Shown here piece by piece: positions 9,420-17,306 of a stretch of DNA of 17,520 nucleotides. Within the stretch, counting starts at the first letter, position 1, and each line of letters opens with the position of its first letter. The position numbers and the translations under genes are program-made. The stretch is from NCBI GenBank assembly GCA_018970965.1, contig JAGWVG010000007.1, forward strand, positions 1-17,520, written 5' to 3'. The notes below the pieces were generated by a model, which was not told where the DNA came from, searched no databases, and worked only from the letters and a program-made list of their open reading frames with translations. Origin of the DNA: Alphaproteobacteria bacterium (lineage in GTDB: Bacteria; Pseudomonadota; Alphaproteobacteria; Sphingomonadales; Sphingomonadaceae).

Positions 9420-10355
9420 ATGCGCGCATTTATTTTTCCGGGCCAGGGCAGCCAATCCGTTGGCATGGGCAAATCCTTGGCAGAGGCAAGCGCAATTGCG
9501 CGCGAGGTGTTTGAAGAAGTCAATGAAGCGCTGGGCCAAGATTTGTTCCGGCTTATGACTGAAGGCCCTGAGGATCAGCTGACGCTGACTGAAAATGCAC
9601 AACCCGCGATTATGGCTAATGCAATTGCCACATTGCGCGTTGCCGAAAAGGAAGGCGGCCTGCGCTTGGCCGATAAGGCCGATTTTGTCGCGGGGCATAG
9701 CCTTGGTGAATATAGCGCCCTGTGCGCCGCCGGTGCGTTGGATTTGGCGACAACGGCAAAGCTGCTGAAGCTGCGCGGTCAAGCGATGCAGGCAGCTACA
9801 CCCGTTGGCACCGGCGCGATGGCGGCCTTGCTGGGTGCGGATATTGAAAAGGCGCAAGCTCTGGCCGATGCCGCAGCGCAAGGCGAGGTTTGCACAGTTG
9901 CGAATGATAATGACCCCAGCCAAGTCGTCATTTCGGGCCATAAAGCAGCAATTGAACGCGCTGTAGACCTGGTGAAGGATCATGGCATTAAGCGCGGCGT
10001 TTTATTGCCCGTTTCTGCTCCATTCCACTGCCCATTGATGCAACCGGCAGCCGACGCCATGGCTGAGGCGCTGGCACAGGCAAATCTTTCAGCGCCTTTG
10101 GTACCTGTTTACGCCAATGTGACCGCCGCTCCGATCGCAGACGCCGCGACCATCAAGCGCCTGCTGGTCGAGCAAGTGACGGGCCGTGTCCGCTGGCGTG
10201 AATCCGTCATCGCGATGTTTGAGGCAGGGGTGGCCGATTATGTCGAATTTGGCGGCAAAGTGTTGGCGCCGATGGTCAAACGCTCTGCCCCCGATGCCCA
10301 AGCCGTGAGCATCATCACGACGGATGACATCGAAACGCTGATCAAAAGCCTCTGA
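9420..10355 (+). CDS. fabD: Malonyl-CoA:ACP transacylase
   Basis: Moves the malonyl group from coenzyme A to acyl carrier protein, supplying the extender for type II fatty-acid synthesis. It is 311 residues, normal length. The nucleophile is S94 in GHSLGEYSAL, with R119 (KLRGQAMQ) positioned to bind the malonyl carboxylate and H203 in PVSAPFHCPLM as catalytic base. The opening FIFPGQGSQSVGMGK is characteristic. AGGGGTGATGG gives a strong ribosome binding site directly before the ATG. First gene of the fabD-fabG-acpP-fabF-mltG cluster; fabG begins 25 bases later. Confidence 0.97.
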   Translation: MRAFIFPGQGSQSVGMGKSLAEASAIAREVFEEVNEALGQDLFRLMTEGPEDQLTLTENAQPAIMANAIATLRVAEKEGGLRLADKADFVAGHSLGEYSALCAAGALDLATTAKLLKLRGQAMQAATPVGTGAMAALLGADIEKAQALADAAAQGEVCTVANDNDPSQVVISGHKAAIERAVDLVKDHGIKRGVLLPVSAPFHCPLMQPAADAMAEALAQANLSAPLVPVYANVTAAPIADAATIKRLLVEQVTGRVRWRESVIAMFEAGVADYVEFGGKVLAPMVKRSAPDAQAVSIITTDDIETLIKSL

Positions 10356-10380
10356 CACAGGCAAAATATTGGAGACATTT

Positions 10381-11121
10381 ATGTTCAACCTCACAGGAAT
10401 GACCGCATTGGTCACGGGCGCATCGGGCGGCATTGGCTCAGCGATTGCCAAGGCACTGGTCGATCAAGGCGCGAAGGTTGCGTTGTCAGGCACGCGCGAA
10501 GAGGCGTTGAAGGCGGTTGCTGCCGAGATTGGCGGCGACACTGTCATTTTGCCATGTAATTTGGGCGATGCAGAGGCGGTAGAGGCCCTCATTCCCGCAG
10601 CACTTGAGGCGCTGGGCGGGCAAATTGATATCCTGGTCAACAATGCGGGCGTCACGCGCGATGGCCTCATCTTGCGGATGAAGGATGAAGATTGGTCAGA
10701 TGTGATCCGGATTAATCTGGAAGCGGCCTTTCGCCTGTGTCGTGCCGCCGCCAAGCCGATGATGAAGGCACGTTTTGGCCGCATTATTTCAGTCACCAGC
10801 GTGGTGGGCGTTACCGGAAATCCGGGCCAAGCCAATTATGCAGCATCAAAGGCTGGGATTATCGGCATGTCTAAAAGCTTGGCGCAGGAACTTGCCAGCC
10901 GCGGCGTGACTGTCAACTGCATCGCGCCAGGATTCATCTCATCAGCGATGACGGATGTTCTTCCCGATGCGCAGAAGGAAGCCTTGAACGCGCGCATCCC
11001 AGCCGGTCATATGGGCGCTGGCGCGGATATCGCGGCGGCGGCTGTGTATCTTGCCAGCCGTGAGGCGGGTTATGTGACGGGCCAGACGCTCCACGTAAAT
11101 GGCGGAATGGCGATGATTTGA
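10381..11121 (+). CDS. fabG: 3-oxoacyl-ACP reductase
   Basis: NADPH-dependent reduction of beta-ketoacyl-ACP to beta-hydroxyacyl-ACP in the elongation cycle. It is 246 residues, a standard short-chain dehydrogenase. The nucleotide-binding TGASGGIG is at 12-19, NNAG at 87-90, N112 in RINLEAAF, and the catalytic S140, Y153 and K157 (YAASK) are all present. The C-terminal YVTGQTLHVNGGMAMI is the usual FabG ending. GGAG sits 8 bases before the ATG at 10381; the frame is open to a TTG at 10369, but that would place the ribosome binding site inside the gene. Confidence 0.97.
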   Translation: MFNLTGMTALVTGASGGIGSAIAKALVDQGAKVALSGTREEALKAVAAEIGGDTVILPCNLGDAEAVEALIPAALEALGGQIDILVNNAGVTRDGLILRMKDEDWSDVIRINLEAAFRLCRAAAKPMMKARFGRIISVTSVVGVTGNPGQANYAASKAGIIGMSKSLAQELASRGVTVNCIAPGFISSAMTDVLPDAQKEALNARIPAGHMGAGADIAAAAVYLASREAGYVTGQTLHVNGGMAMI

Positions 11122-11165
11122 GCCAGTGGCTGAGGGGCGGGGCGGGGTTCATCAACAGGTGAATC

Positions 11166-11188
11166 AGCCTTATCCTCACCATAAGGCT
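11166..11188 (+). promoter_or_regulatory. Hairpin in the fabG-acpP gap
   Basis: AGCCTTAT (11166-11173) and ATAAGGCT (11181-11188) form a perfect 8-bp stem with a 7-base loop, 44 bases after the fabG stop and 70 before acpP. No T-tract follows, so it may be an mRNA-stability or processing element, or an operator for an internal acpP promoter, rather than a terminator. I could not find a convincing acpP promoter in the gap. Confidence 0.5.
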
Positions 11189-11258
11189 TGCATCATAAAA
11201 CAGGGCCGATTAGGGCTTTGCAGGAATATTGCTCACACATGAACGAGAAGGGTTATCC

Positions 11259-11495
11259 ATGAGCGACACCGCGGACCGCGTTAAGAAGATCGTCGTCGAG
11301 CACCTCGGCGTCGAAGCCGACAAGGTGACGAACGATGCCAGCTTCATCGACGATCTGGGTGCAGACAGCCTCGACATCGTCGAGCTGGTCATGGCGTTCG
11401 AAGAAGAATTCGGCGTCGAAATCCCGGACGATGCTGCAGAAAAGATTTCGACCGTCAAGGACGCGATTTCCTATATCGACAGCCACAAGGGCTGA
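11259..11495 (+). CDS. acpP: Acyl carrier protein
   Basis: Carries growing acyl chains on a phosphopantetheine arm during fatty-acid synthesis. It is 78 residues and highly acidic. S37 in [15 protein letters not shown] is the attachment site that AcpS modifies. The opening [17 protein letters not shown] is typical of alphaproteobacteria. AAGGG is 8 bases before the ATG. Codon choice is more biased than in its neighbours (GTC, GAC, ATC, AAG preferred), as expected of a very abundant protein. Flanked by a hairpin upstream and a terminator-like stem downstream, it is likely to be expressed at a different level from fabG and fabF. Confidence 0.98.
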   Translation: MSDTADRVKKIVVEHLGVEADKVTNDASFIDDLGADSLDIVELVMAFEEEFGVEIPDDAAEKISTVKDAISYIDSHKG

Positions 11496-11536
11496 TTTCA
11501 GGGCCATACGCCTTGAACGAATCGTTGTTATCGAAG

Positions 11537-11567
11537 ACGGTTTCCGGCGACGTCGGAAGCCGTTTTT
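11537..11567 (+). terminator. Terminator-like hairpin between acpP and fabF
   Basis: ACGGTTTCCG (11537-11546) pairs with CGGAAGCCGT (11554-11563) over 10 bp with one T-G wobble around a 7-base loop, followed at once by T5 and GATT. It has the form of an intrinsic terminator 41 bases after the acpP stop and 24 before fabF. Because fabF and mltG follow in the same direction with no obvious promoter, partial read-through is the likeliest behaviour. Confidence 0.7.
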
Positions 11568-11591
11568 GATTCTGGAGCATTGGAGACGCTT

Positions 11592-12848
11592 ATGCGCCGC
11601 GTAGTTGTAACTGGTTTGGGCCTTGTGACCCCGCTGGGTGGGGATGTGGAGACAACCTGGGCCAATTTGCTGGCGAGCAAATCGGGCGCTAGCAAAATCA
11701 CCCGCTTTGATACCACCGACCAGAAATGCCACATCGCGTGCGAAGTGAAGCCAAAGGACCATCCCTTTGGCTTTGATGCTGACAAGCGCGTGGACCACAA
11801 AATTCAGCGCCAAGTCGATCCGTTCATTGTCTACGGCATTGATGCTGCCGGCCAAGCGCTCGAAGACGCTGGCCTGACGGACATGGATGATGATCTGAAG
11901 ATGCGCACGGGCTGTTCAATTGGCTCGGGCATTGGCGGGCTTCCGGGCATTGAAAGCGAATCCATCGTTCTGCACGAAAAAGGCCCGAGCCGCGTCTCCC
12001 CGCACTTTGTGCATGGCCGCCTCATCAACCTGATTTCGGGCCAAGTCTCGATCAAATATGGCCTTATGGGCCCCAATCATGCCGTTGTAACTGCCTGCTC
12101 TACTGGTGCGCACTCCATTGGTGATGCGGCGCGGATGATCAAAGATGGCGATGCCGACATCATGTTGGCAGGTGGCGCTGAAAGCACCATCAACCCGCTG
12201 GGTGTCGCTGGCTTTGCCCAAGCCCGCGCGCTCAATTGCAGCTTTAACGATCGCCCCGAACGGGCCAGTCGCCCTTATGACAAAGACCGCGATGGCTTTG
12301 TCATGGGCGAAGGCGCAGGCGTGGTTGTTTTGGAAGAATATGAACACGCCAAGGCACGCGGCGCCAAGATTTACGCTGAAGTGGTGGGTTATGGTCTGTC
12401 GGGCGATGCCTATCACGTGACTGCGCCGCACCCTGAAGGTAAGGGCGCTGAGCTTGCGATGCGCATGGCGCTGCGCAAGGCAGGGCTTGCCGCCGGCGAC
12501 ATTGATTATGTGAATGCGCACGGCACATCCACCATGGCCGACACAATTGAACTGGGCGCTGTCAAGCGCGTGCTGGGCGATGATTTGGGTGGCGCCTCAA
12601 TGAGCAGCACCAAATCTGCCATTGGCCATTTGTTGGGCGGTGCGGGCGCTGTGGAAGCCATTTTCTGCATCCTCGCCATTCGCGATCAAATTGTGCCGCC
12701 GACGCTCAATCTCGACAATCCAGACGAAGGCACTGAAGGTGTTGATTTGGTCCCGCATGTCGCAAAGAAGCGCTCGGTAAAGGCCGTTCTGAACAACAGC
12801 TTTGGCTTTGGCGGCACCAATGCCAGCTTGGTGATGAAGGCCGTTTAA
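11592..12848 (+). CDS. fabF: 3-oxoacyl-ACP synthase II (KAS II)
   Basis: Condenses malonyl-ACP with acyl-ACP to elongate fatty acids, and in this family also sets unsaturated chain length. It is 418 residues, standard thiolase fold. The active-site C169 (VTACSTGAHSIG), H310 (NAHGTST), K341 (MSSTKSAIGH) and H346 are present, as is the C-terminal NNSFGFGGTNASLV. The ATG at 11592 has GGAG 6 bases upstream; the frame continues to a TTG at 11580 that overlaps that site. mltG begins 3 bases after the stop. Confidence 0.97.
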   Translation: MRRVVVTGLGLVTPLGGDVETTWANLLASKSGASKITRFDTTDQKCHIACEVKPKDHPFGFDADKRVDHKIQRQVDPFIVYGIDAAGQALEDAGLTDMDDDLKMRTGCSIGSGIGGLPGIESESIVLHEKGPSRVSPHFVHGRLINLISGQVSIKYGLMGPNHAVVTACSTGAHSIGDAARMIKDGDADIMLAGGAESTINPLGVAGFAQARALNCSFNDRPERASRPYDKDRDGFVMGEGAGVVVLEEYEHAKARGAKIYAEVVGYGLSGDAYHVTAPHPEGKGAELAMRMALRKAGLAAGDIDYVNAHGTSTMADTIELGAVKRVLGDDLGGASMSSTKSAIGHLLGGAGAVEAIFCILAIRDQIVPPTLNLDNPDEGTEGVDLVPHVAKKRSVKAVLNNSFGFGGTNASLVMKAV

Positions 12849-12851
12849 GCC

Positions 12852-13814
12852 ATGCGCCGTCGCGGCAGCCTGTTTGCGCTGGTTGCCGCCATCGCGGCTT
12901 TGGCATGGCTCCTCGCCAGCTGGTCGCTGCCTGGCCCATTAAGCCGCGACCAGGATTTTAATGTGCCGCCAGGGGCGAGCCTGAGCAGCGTCGCCACCCA
13001 ATTGCAACAGAGCGGCGCGATCCGCAGCGCCACGCTGTTTAAGCTGCGTGCGCGCCTATTTGGCGGCTCTGCGGCGATCAAGGCTGGGCATTTTCTGTTA
13101 CCCAAGCGCGCCAGCGAAAGCACAATCCTTGATCTGTTACAGGGTGGCAAGGTGCTGCGCCGCGTTGTGACGATCCCCGAAGGGATGCCCTCCATTTTGG
13201 TGCATGAACGGCTGATGGCCATGCCCGGGCTGGAAGGCGACATTCCGGTGCCTGCAGAAGGCTCTATTTTGCCCGATACCTATGAGGTGGGCGTGGGCGA
13301 AAGTCGGGCTGCAATTGTCGCGCGGATGCAAGCTGAAATGACGGATACGTTGAACGCGCTTTGGGATAAGCGGTCCCCAACCACGTTCGTCAAAACGCCT
13401 GAAGAGGCCATCATTTTGGCAGCGATTGTTGAGAAGGAAACTGGCAAGGCCGAAGAGCGCCGTTTGATTGCTGGACTCTATACCAATCGCCTGCGCATCG
13501 GCATGCGGCTGCAAGCTGACCCAACCGTGATTTACCCTATCACCAAAGGCAAGCCCTTGGGCCGGCGCATTCTGAAATCAGAATTGCGCGCCAAAAATGG
13601 GTATAACACCTATGCGATGTCCGGCTTGCCAATTGGCCCCATCACCAACCCGGGCCGTGCCTCCATTGAGGCTGTGTTGAACCCCGCTTCCACCCAAGAT
13701 TTGTATTTTGTCGCAGATGGCAGTGGCGGCCATGTCTTTGCCGACACCCTGGCTGAACATAATGCCAATGTCGCGCGCTGGTACAAACTCCGCCGCGCCC
13801 GTGGCGAGATGTAA
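12852..13814 (+). CDS. mltG: Endolytic murein transglycosylase MltG
   Basis: Cleaves nascent glycan strands at the inner-membrane face and is thought to set their length. It is 320 residues with one N-terminal membrane anchor (about 7-24). A LysM-like region follows (FNVPPGASLSSVATQLQQSG), then the YceG domain. The catalytic glutamate block is ILAAIVEKETGKAEER (E194/E196), followed by YTNRLRIGMRLQADPTVIYPIT and YNTYAMSGLPIGPITNPG, all diagnostic. Only 3 bases separate it from fabF and AAGG near the fabF end can serve as its ribosome site, so it is an operon member. Its TAA directly abuts the stop of the convergent emrB. Confidence 0.95.
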   Translation: MRRRGSLFALVAAIAALAWLLASWSLPGPLSRDQDFNVPPGASLSSVATQLQQSGAIRSATLFKLRARLFGGSAAIKAGHFLLPKRASESTILDLLQGGKVLRRVVTIPEGMPSILVHERLMAMPGLEGDIPVPAEGSILPDTYEVGVGESRAAIVARMQAEMTDTLNALWDKRSPTTFVKTPEEAIILAAIVEKETGKAEERRLIAGLYTNRLRIGMRLQADPTVIYPITKGKPLGRRILKSELRAKNGYNTYAMSGLPIGPITNPGRASIEAVLNPASTQDLYFVADGSGGHVFADTLAEHNANVARWYKLRRARGEM

Positions 13815-15398
13815 TTATTCGCCCACTGGGTGCACCATCTGGCCGGGACCACCCGTCGGCGGCTTCATCAGCAAAATGAGCGGCATGAATATAATCAGCC
13901 CCCACATCATCAACTCAAAATCGTCCAAATAGGCAATCATGGCCGCTTGGCGCGTGACCTCTAGGTCAACCATGCGCAATGCGGCTTCGCCCAACACTTG
14001 ATAGCGATCTGCCGTTGCAGGGTCGATCACAGCCATAGACGAAGAGGTGACATGGCTTGTCAGATCTGAATGGCTGGTTTGCAAATTGCGGGCAAACATT
14101 GTCGACATGATCGAAATGCCAACGCTGCTGCCAATGCTCCGCACCAGATAGAGCAAGCCAGACCCATCGGTGCGATAGCGCATGGGCAGTGTTGCAAAAG
14201 CCAATTGGTTCATCGGGATGAAGACAAAGCCCATCCCAAAGCCCTGCAACAGCCCCGTCCAGAACACATAGGTCCAATCCATCATCAAGCCCCAATGCGT
14301 CATCTGCCATAGGGAAATGATGGTCAGCACAAAGCCTGAGCCCACAATTTTACGAGGATCCACTTTACCCGCCATGCGCGTGGCAATCATCATCGAGATC
14401 AAAATGCCTATCCCGCGCGGCGCAAGCAGCATGCCCGTATCGACCACCGTGTACCCGAAAAGGCTTTGCAACATCGGCGGCAACAACGCGAAGACGCCAA
14501 ACATCATGACACCAATCAGCACCATGAACAGCAATGCGGTGGTAAAATTCCGGTCTGTGACCAGTTCGGTATCGAACATCGGCTTTTTGGTGGTCACTTG
14601 ATGCACAAAGAAAATCCAGATGGCCGCAATCGCGACAATCGCCTCTAGCCGGATTTCCCAACTGTCGAGCCAATCTTCATGCTGGCCGCGATCCAACAGC
14701 AATTGCAGCGTCGCCACCCCAATGGCGAGCGCGCAAAAGCCAAGGCCGTCAAAATAACGCTTGTTAACAGGTCGGCTGGGCAGCAACCACAGCAAGATCA
14801 GCACTGCGGGAATGCCAATGGGCAAGTTGATGTAAAAGCACCACCGCCAATCATAGCTTTGGGTCAGCCACCCCCCAATCATCGGGCCAAAAATCGGCGC
14901 GACCATGATTCCCATGCCCCACATCGCCATTGCTTTGGGCGCGCGTTCGGGCGGATTGATGTCGAGGAGAATGGATTGCGAGAGCGGCGCGATAAACGCG
15001 GCACATACGCCTTGCAGCACACGGAAAATGACCATCTCAGTCAAATTCACCGCAATGCCGCACAGCATAGAGGTGATGATGAAACCAATAACTGCGCCTA
15101 AAAATAAGCGGCGCGACCCCAAGCGATCTGCCATCCAACCCGTAATGGGCATGACCACGGCGCCCGCGACAATATAGCTGGTCAGCACCCAAGTGACTGT
15201 ATCTTGGGTTGCGCCAAGACTGGTCTGCATGTGCGGAATGGCCACATTGGCGATGGTGGAATCCAAAATCTGGATCATCGCCGCGCCCATGATGGCAAGC
15301 GTCAGCAACGCCTTATTCTGCACGGGCAGCAAGGGCTTGCCCATGACCGGCGCGGGATAGGCAGGTGCTTTATTTGCTGGCTGTGTCGATGCGGACAT
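13815..15398 (-). CDS. EmrB-type multidrug efflux MFS transporter (DHA2 family)
   Basis: Predicted proton-driven drug exporter of the inner membrane, working with the EmrA-type adaptor encoded upstream. It is 527 residues with about 14 membrane segments. Visible landmarks are ILDSTIANVAIPHMQ in helix 1, motif A (GWMADRLGSRRLF), RVLQGVCAAFIAPLSQ, and the antiporter motif C (GIMVAPIFGPMIGGWL) followed by WRWCFYINLPIG. The start is the ATG at 15396-15398 with AGGG about 10 bases upstream; an in-frame TTG/ATG-type start at 15416 would add MQGFRR. It overlaps the end of emrA by 29 bases. Substrates cannot be told from sequence; no outer-membrane TolC-type gene is in the window. Confidence 0.92.
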   Translation of the reverse strand: MSASTQPANKAPAYPAPVMGKPLLPVQNKALLTLAIMGAAMIQILDSTIANVAIPHMQTSLGATQDTVTWVLTSYIVAGAVVMPITGWMADRLGSRRLFLGAVIGFIITSMLCGIAVNLTEMVIFRVLQGVCAAFIAPLSQSILLDINPPERAPKAMAMWGMGIMVAPIFGPMIGGWLTQSYDWRWCFYINLPIGIPAVLILLWLLPSRPVNKRYFDGLGFCALAIGVATLQLLLDRGQHEDWLDSWEIRLEAIVAIAAIWIFFVHQVTTKKPMFDTELVTDRNFTTALLFMVLIGVMMFGVFALLPPMLQSLFGYTVVDTGMLLAPRGIGILISMMIATRMAGKVDPRKIVGSGFVLTIISLWQMTHWGLMMDWTYVFWTGLLQGFGMGFVFIPMNQLAFATLPMRYRTDGSGLLYLVRSIGSSVGISIMSTMFARNLQTSHSDLTSHVTSSSMAVIDPATADRYQVLGEAALRMVDLEVTRQAAMIAYLDDFELMMWGLIIFMPLILLMKPPTGGPGQMVHPVGE

Positions 15399-16440
15399 GC
15401 GTCGAAAGCCCTGCAATCAGCGGACGTGCGGGCTTGCCGTCAATGGCAATCCGCACGGGCACCCGTTGGGTGACCTTCACCCAATTGCCATTGGCATTTT
15501 GCGCGGGCAGCACCGAAAATTCAGACCCCGTCCCAGCGCCGATGCTCGCGACATGGCCCTGGAGCCGCATCGAGGGATAAGCATCGAAAGACAGAACCGC
15601 CGATTGACCCACTTTCATGTGGTTAAGATCTGTCTCTTTAAAATTGGCTTCCACCCAAGATCCGGTGCGCGCGACAATTGTCAGCGCCGGAAGGCCGGTG
15701 ACCATCGTCTGGCCGATTTGCAGCCGATCTGCCTGGCTGACAATGCCATCCACAGGCGCACGCACCACCGTGCGGGAGAGATCAAGCAGCGCCTTTTGCT
15801 TTTGCACCTGCCCGGCCAAAACTTGCGGATTAACACCAGGCGCCGCAGCCCCCGTCGCAAGCGCGGCGCGCGCCTTTTGCGCATCAGCCTCTGCGGCCGC
15901 CAATTGGCTCCGGGCATCGGCCAACGCATGTTCTGCCTGCTGCAAGCGCGCCTTGGTGGTAAAGCCAGATTGCATCAACGCAGATTGGCGCTGATATTCC
16001 GCTGTATAAAAAGCAACGGCCTCGCGCGCTTTATCAATGCTTACGCCCCGGCTGTTAAAATCTGCCTCCAGCGTGGTCACGCGCACCTGCGCCTGTGCAA
16101 TCGTCGCGTCAGCCTGTGCAGCGGCAATGCGATACGGCGCGGGATCAATCCGGAAGAGGATTTGGCCGGCTTTGACGGGCTGGTTTTCACGCACCAGCAC
16201 TTCAACAATTTTGCCTGTCACTTCGGCCGCAACTGAAACCTTATCTTGTTGGACATAGGCGTTGTCGGTTGAGACGTAATGATCATTTGCCACATAATAA
16301 GCACCGCCTGCCGCCAGCAGCAGCAGCGGGACGGAAATCATCAGCACAGGGCGCAGCCAAGGGCGTTGGACGCCCTGCGCGTGATGCACCTGATGGGCGC
16401 TGCCCTGGTCCCCAGAAATATGCGGGTCGCGATCAGCCAT
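15370..16440 (-). CDS. EmrA/HlyD-type membrane fusion (adaptor) protein
   Basis: Periplasmic adaptor linking the EmrB-type pump to an outer-membrane channel. It is 356 residues: a His-containing cytoplasmic start, one membrane anchor (about 31-50), the STDNAYVQQDKVSVAAEVTGKI first half of the lipoyl-like domain given here as STDNAYVQ (57-64) and VAAEVTGKIVEV (70-81), a long Ala/Gln-rich coiled-coil hairpin (about 104-225), the second half TVVRAPVDGIVSQAD, and a beta-barrel with NFKETDLNHMKVGQ. This order is that of the EmrA subfamily. The gene overlaps the end of marR by 8 bases and emrB by 29, implying translational coupling in marR-emrA-emrB. Confidence 0.93.
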   Translation of the reverse strand: MADRDPHISGDQGSAHQVHHAQGVQRPWLRPVLMISVPLLLLAAGGAYYVANDHYVSTDNAYVQQDKVSVAAEVTGKIVEVLVRENQPVKAGQILFRIDPAPYRIAAAQADATIAQAQVRVTTLEADFNSRGVSIDKAREAVAFYTAEYQRQSALMQSGFTTKARLQQAEHALADARSQLAAAEADAQKARAALATGAAAPGVNPQVLAGQVQKQKALLDLSRTVVRAPVDGIVSQADRLQIGQTMVTGLPALTIVARTGSWVEANFKETDLNHMKVGQSAVLSFDAYPSMRLQGHVASIGAGTGSEFSVLPAQNANGNWVKVTQRVPVRIAIDGKPARPLIAGLSTHVRIDTASK

Positions 16441-16885
16441 GAACTCTCATCTCCTGCGGCGCACGCCGCGATAAATTGGTGCGCACCCGGGCCAGCGCGC
16501 GAATAAGGCCCTCTTGCTCTGCGCTGGACAATCCCGCCATCGCATCCTCAAAAAGGCCAAGCGCCAAGGGGCGCATATCTTCCAAAAGCCGACGTGCATG
16601 ATCGGTCAAAAATAATCGCCATGCGCGCCGATCAGCAGGGTCGGCCCGGCGCTCGACCAGATCCGCCTCCTGCAACCGATCAACCATACGGCACAGCGTG
16701 ATAGGCTCCACCTCGATCAGCTCAGCAAGGCCACCTTGATTAATCCCCTCATGCCGGCGCAACATCGTCAACACACGCCATTGTGGGCGCGAGACGCCAA
16801 TATCGCGCGCTCGCTCATCAAAGGCGCGACGCAACAAATGCGACACGTCTGCGATAAGCGCACCAAGATTATCGGTTTCAGACAT
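16433..16885 (-). CDS. MarR-family transcriptional regulator
   Basis: Predicted ligand-responsive repressor of its own efflux operon. From the ATG at 16883-16885 it is 150 residues. The winged helix-turn-helix is seen in RPQWRVLTMLRRHEGINQ, GGLAELIEVEPITLCRMVDRL (recognition helix IEVEPITLCRMVDRL) and the wing LVERRADPADRRAWRLFLT; helices on both ends provide the dimer interface. A GTG two codons upstream (16889-16891) is in frame, but the promoter places the RNA start at about 16887, after that GTG, so the ATG is preferred. emrA follows with an 8-base overlap. The effector is unknown. Confidence 0.93.
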   Translation of the reverse strand: MSETDNLGALIADVSHLLRRAFDERARDIGVSRPQWRVLTMLRRHEGINQGGLAELIEVEPITLCRMVDRLQEADLVERRADPADRRAWRLFLTDHARRLLEDMRPLALGLFEDAMAGLSSAEQEGLIRALARVRTNLSRRAPQEMRVHG

Positions 16886-16893
16886 AACCACGC

Positions 16894-16922
16894 ATAATAT
16901 AGCAGTGCTTATTATTTTTCAA
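16894..16922 (-). promoter_or_regulatory. Promoter and likely MarR operator of marR-emrA-emrB
   Basis: Read leftward: -35 TTGAAA (16917-16922), exactly 17 bases, -10 TATTAT (16894-16899), the best sigma-70 match in the window. A T7 run (16939-16945; A7 on the transcribed side) lies at about -52 to -58, where an UP element would act. An imperfect palindrome fills the spacer and -10: ATAATATAGCA-G-TGCTTATTAT on the + strand (16894-16915), with one unpaired base. Its AGCA-N-TGCT core and position fit autorepression by the MarR protein. Confidence 0.75.
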
Positions 16923-16986
16923 GCCTGCCGGTGCGCCGTTTTTTTGGCGTTTTATGCGCTGCCCCTTATTGGGACACTTGAGAGAG

Positions 16987-17016
16987 TTAAAAGTCCCCCG
17001 GCCGCGGCGTGGGGGG
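16987..17016 (-). terminator. Candidate terminator after ydcH
   Basis: Read leftward, CCCCC (17011-17015) can pair with GGGGG (16995-16999) around a GC-rich loop that itself contains the palindrome GCCGCGGC; ACTTTTAAC follows. A plausible though not classical terminator, 40 bases after the ydcH stop and upstream of the marR promoter. Confidence 0.45.
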
Positions 17017-17057
17017 TCAATCAATGCGCCGCGACCGAGTGGATCACATCTGGTCGA

Positions 17058-17306
17058 TCAAGCGGCCTTTGCCGATGCGACCAATTGGGAAATTTCATCG
17101 ATCAATTTGAGACGTTGTTTCTTCAAGTCTTCTGCGTGCGCGTCCGAGGCGGGTTCAACCTCTGCCTCAATGCGATGTATCTCGCGGTTCACATCATGAT
17201 ATCGGTCTGCCAAGGCTGCAAAATGCGCGTTGGTGGTTTTCAACTCATGAAGAATATCATACGCATCGGGAAATTCGTCGCGCAGTTCGTGGGGCGTGTG
17301 GCTCAT
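17058..17306 (-). CDS. YdcH/DUF465 family small protein
   Basis: An 82-residue, charged, all-helical protein. The pattern DEFPDAYDILHELKTTNAHF cut as EFPDAYDILHELK (11-23) and NAHFAALADRYHDVNREIHRIE (26-47), then an Asp/Glu-Lys-rich second helix (EDLKKQRLKLIDEI), matches the YdcH family, which forms short coiled coils and has no established biochemical role. The family call is from sequence memory. Its ATG overlaps the stop of the small ORF upstream (ATGA), and AAGGG lies 13 bases before it, so it is probably translationally coupled to that ORF and controlled by the promoter with the FNR-type box. Confidence 0.85.
   Translation of the reverse strand: MSHTPHELRDEFPDAYDILHELKTTNAHFAALADRYHDVNREIHRIEAEVEPASDAHAEDLKKQRLKLIDEISQLVASAKAA

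Noticed and set aside
9336..9983. A 215-codon leftward frame opposite fabD
   Set aside because: Cys/Arg/Leu-rich shadow without motifs; fabD is clearly real on the other strand.
11253..12521. Leftward frames of about 200 codons opposite acpP and fabF
   Set aside because: Complement shadows of highly conserved genes; no ribosome sites or family signatures.
15397..16236. A 279-codon rightward frame opposite emrA
   Set aside because: Arg/Leu/Cys-rich shadow; emrA has the full adaptor architecture and is coupled to marR and emrB.
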